Assembly (NCBI RefSeq): GCF_008271365.1
Contig: NZ_CP043430.1
Span: 124,001-188,000 of the forward strand
Source: Microbacterium sp. 1S1
GTDB taxonomy: Bacteria; Actinomycetota; Actinomycetes; Actinomycetales; Microbacteriaceae
Length of the DNA: 64,000 bases
Direction of reading: 5' to 3'
A model generated the notes under the pieces. That model saw nothing but the letters and a program-made list of their open reading frames with translations. It made no database searches and was not told the origin of the DNA. This document shows positions 61,850-64,000 of the stretch, piece by piece; within the stretch, counting starts at the first letter, position 1; the number at the start of each line of letters is the position of its first letter. The position numbers were made by a program, and so were the translations under genes.

Positions 61850-63058
61850 GTGACCGAACGCGCTCCTCTCTCCCGCAAGCTGTCCGCCATCGCCGAGTCC
61901 GCGACCCTCAAGGTCGACGCCAAGGCCAAGGCCCTCAAGGCCGAGGGCAAGCCCGTCATCTCGTATGCCGCGGGCGAGCCCGACTTCGCCACGCCGCAGT
62001 TCATCGTGGACGCGGCGGCCGAGGCTCTGGCCGATCCGGCGAGCTATCGGTACACCCCCGCCCCCGGACTCCCCGCGCTGCGCGAGGCGATCGTCGCCAA
62101 GACGCTCCGCGACTCCGGCCTCGAGGTCTCGCCCGGCCAGGTCATCGTGACCAACGGCGGCAAGCAGTCGGTGTACCAGGCGTTCCAGGCCGTCGTGAAT
62201 CCGGGCGACGAGGTCCTTCTTCCCGCGCCCTACTGGACGACGTATCCCGAGGCGATCCGTCTCGCGGACGGCACCCCCGTCGAGGTCTTCGCCGGCGCCG
62301 ACCAGGAGTACAAGGTGACGGTCGAGCAGCTCGAGGCGGCGCGCACCGACCGCACGACGGTCCTCGTGTTCGTGTCGCCGTCGAACCCGACGGGTTCCGT
62401 GTACACCGCCGAGGAGACGAAGGCCATCGGCGAGTGGGCCGTGGAGCACGGCATCTGGATCATCAGCGACGAGATCTACCAGAACCTCACCTATGAGGGC
62501 GTCAAGGCGACCTCCATCGTGGAGGCCGTGCCGGAGGCCGCGAACCAGACCATCCTCGTCAACGGCGTCGCCAAGACCTACGCCATGACCGGGTGGCGCG
62601 TGGGCTGGATGGTCGGCCCTGCCGACGCCATCAAGATCGCCGGCAACCTGCAGTCGCACCTCACGAGCAACGTCAACAACGTCGCACAGAAGGCGGCGAT
62701 CGCGGCGCTCAACGGCCCGCAGGACGAGGCCGGGAAGATGCGCGAGGCCTTCGACCGTCGCCGTCAGCTCATCGTCTCGGAGCTGTCGAAGATCGAAGGT
62801 CTCGTGGTCCCGAACCCGCTCGGCGCGTTCTACGTCTACCCCGACGTGCAGGGTCTGCTCGGCCGCACCTGGGGCGGCGTGACCCCGACGACGTCGCTGG
62901 AGCTCGCGGACCTCATCCTCGACCAGGCCGAGGTCGCCGTCGTCCCCGGCGAGGCCTTCGGTCCCTCTGGCTACATCCGCATGTCGTACGCGCTCGGCGA
63001 CGACCAGCTCCTCGAGGGCGTGCAGCGCCTCCAGCGCCTGTTCTCTTCTCCTTCTTGA
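61850..63058 (+). CDS. aspC: Class I PLP aminotransferase (aspartate type)
   Basis: 402 residues. Fold-type I features: [14 protein letters not shown], the [13 protein letters not shown] motif, [10 protein letters not shown], and the PLP lysine in [16 protein letters not shown]. Related to bacterial type Ib aspartate aminotransferases; broader or aromatic specificity cannot be excluded. The GTG at 61850 has no clear ribosome site and the mRNA may be leaderless. Confidence 0.92.
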   Translation: MTERAPLSRKLSAIAESATLKVDAKAKALKAEGKPVISYAAGEPDFATPQFIVDAAAEALADPASYRYTPAPGLPALREAIVAKTLRDSGLEVSPGQVIVTNGGKQSVYQAFQAVVNPGDEVLLPAPYWTTYPEAIRLADGTPVEVFAGADQEYKVTVEQLEAARTDRTTVLVFVSPSNPTGSVYTAEETKAIGEWAVEHGIWIISDEIYQNLTYEGVKATSIVEAVPEAANQTILVNGVAKTYAMTGWRVGWMVGPADAIKIAGNLQSHLTSNVNNVAQKAAIAALNGPQDEAGKMREAFDRRRQLIVSELSKIEGLVVPNPLGAFYVYPDVQGLLGRTWGGVTPTTSLELADLILDQAEVAVVPGEAFGPSGYIRMSYALGDDQLLEGVQRLQRLFSSPS

Positions 63059-63077
63059 TCCCGAGACCCCGCTTTAC

Positions 63078-63123
63078 CGCCGAGACCCCCTCGTACCTGC
63101 GCAGGTACGAGGGGGTCTCGGCG
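63078..63123. repeat. 46-base perfect palindrome after aspC
   Basis: Perfect palindrome with half site beginning CGCCGAGACCCCCTCGTACC and no separate loop. A GAGACCCC unit lies just before it and GGGGGCTCGG just after. It can form a very stable hairpin and may terminate both aspC and the convergent VOC gene. Confidence 0.85.
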
Positions 63124-63140
63124 TGAACACGGGGGCTCGG

Positions 63141-63542
63141 TCAGTCCTCGGGGTGGAAGCCGATCAGCCAGCGGATGCCGTAGCGGTCGACGAGGGTGCC
63201 GTCGAAATCGCCCCACGGACGCTGCTGCAGCGGATCGACGATGCGGCCGCCGGCGGCCAGTTCGTCGTACCAGCGGGTCAGCGTTCCGGGGGCGGCGGTG
63301 CCGAGCAGCGAGAGGAACATCCCGCTCATCTGGACCGCGTCGTCATCGGCTCCCGCGTCGGCTCCGGCGAGCTCGACCGGGCCGCTGAGCTGGCCGTGCG
63401 CGACGGCGTCGCGTGGGCCGTCATGACGACCGGCGCTCGCGTAGTCCACGAGCTCGAGCTCGCCGCCGAAGACGTCGCGATAGTGGCCGAGCGCTTCCGC
63501 GGCGTTGCCGGGGAACAGCAGGTACGGGATCAGTCCGCTCAT
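63141..63542 (-). CDS. VOC-superfamily (PhnB/glyoxalase-like) protein
   Basis: 133 residues from ATG 63542. The N-terminal PYLLFPGNAAEALGHYRDVFGG and the C-terminal RPWGDFDGTLVDRYGIRWL are typical of PhnB-type VOC proteins. The fold often binds a metal, but the usual His/Glu ligands are only partly visible. No function can be given. Confidence 0.88.
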   Translation of the reverse strand: MSGLIPYLLFPGNAAEALGHYRDVFGGELELVDYASAGRHDGPRDAVAHGQLSGPVELAGADAGADDDAVQMSGMFLSLLGTAAPGTLTRWYDELAAGGRIVDPLQQRPWGDFDGTLVDRYGIRWLIGFHPED

Positions 63543-63634
63543 CCCGCGAGCGTAGTCCGCGGCGGCTCCGACGACCACCCGGAGACGACGAACGACCGCC
63601 ACCCGGAGGGGACGGCCGTTCGTGCGGACGGGGA

Positions 63635-64000
63635 TCAGGAGACCGGGATCACCGCGTACAGGATCCAGGTCAGCGCGAAGCCGGAGACTCCGAGCACCGT
63701 CGTGAGCGGCGTCCAGGTGCGCAGGCCGTCCTTCACCGACAGACCGAGGTACCGCGTGACCACCCAGAAGCCCGAGTCGTTCACGTGGCTGAGGCCGAGG
63801 CCGCCGTAGCCGATCGCGACCGCGAGCAGCGCGGTGTGCACGGTGTCGAGCCCCATCGCGGAGACCGACGGCAGCAGGAGCCCCGCGGTGGTGGCGATCG
63901 CGACGGTCGCGGAGCCCTGCGCGGCACGCATGATGAGGGAGATGAGGAAGGCCGCGAGCAGCAGCGGCATGCCGCTGGACGCGAGCACCTCGGCGACCGC
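63635..64000 (-). CDS. GntP-family gluconate/H+ symporter, C-terminal part (cut by window)
   Basis: The frame is open to the right edge; 121 codons including the stop are visible. The segment RAAQGSATVAIATTAGLLLP is the conserved GntP motif, followed by GGLGLSHVNDSGFWVVTRYLG and three hydrophobic segments. The family takes up gluconate or related sugar acids. The start lies outside the window. Confidence 0.88.
   Translation of the reverse strand, partial: AVAEVLASSGMPLLLAAFLISLIMRAAQGSATVAIATTAGLLLPSVSAMGLDTVHTALLAVAIGYGGLGLSHVNDSGFWVVTRYLGLSVKDGLRTWTPLTTVLGVSGFALTWILYAVIPVS

Overview
The window is high-GC, gene-dense actinobacterial chromosome, most likely Microbacteriaceae and probably Microbacterium. 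This is an inference from the daptide gene set, SipW-type secretion, an acidic NusG extension, RamB next to aceA, and the cluster tRNA-Trp/secE/nusG/rplK/rplA. I see no insertion sequence, integrase, prophage, plasmid origin or CRISPR array.

Left part (1-14,000). A MoxR / DUF58 / transglutaminase operon (1-4209, cut by the window edge) and a trhO tRNA hydroxylase gene flank the most distinctive locus. This is a minus-strand operon at 13,835-5,167 that matches the daptide class of RiPPs, peptides whose C-terminal Thr is converted to a dimethylated diamine. Its order is mpaC (recognition protein), mpaD (aminotransferase), mpaB (dehydrogenase-like oxidative decarboxylase), three precursor genes, mpaM (methyltransferase), mpaP (intramembrane protease), an ABC ATPase and two ABC-2 permeases. 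The precursors are 39-44 codons, too small for ordinary gene callers; one starts with TTG. All three end in Thr and share an F-x-E-L-acidic-x-[MI]-acidic-[AT]-P leader motif. Most junctions are 4-bp overlaps. A C12 tract with a hairpin (G12 on the plus strand) lies between the last precursor and mpaM.

Middle part (14,000-37,000). In order: tRNA-Ser, GNAT and PAP2 genes; a cystathionine synthase pair; a sugar ABC importer with a divergent LacI regulator and a CebR-type palindrome; rplJL with an attenuator leader; two nuclease-like genes; a five-gene SipW-type surface-protein operon with its own signal peptidase and an LAxTG protein; lysG/lysE; a cystine-type ABC importer; then rplA, rplK, nusG, secE and tRNA-Trp.

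Right part (37,000-64,000). An Hsp90-family gene is followed by a large TPR-like gene, then poxB. A putrescine/GABA catabolic block follows (gabT, putrescine oxidase, Usp protein, APC permease, two aldehyde dehydrogenases), controlled by a divergent PucR-type regulator. Next come ramB, aceA and aceB (glyoxylate shunt), an Lrp regulator divergent from alanine dehydrogenase, an aminotransferase, a VOC protein and a partial GntP-type permease. At least three families of dispersed palindromic repeats sit between genes.
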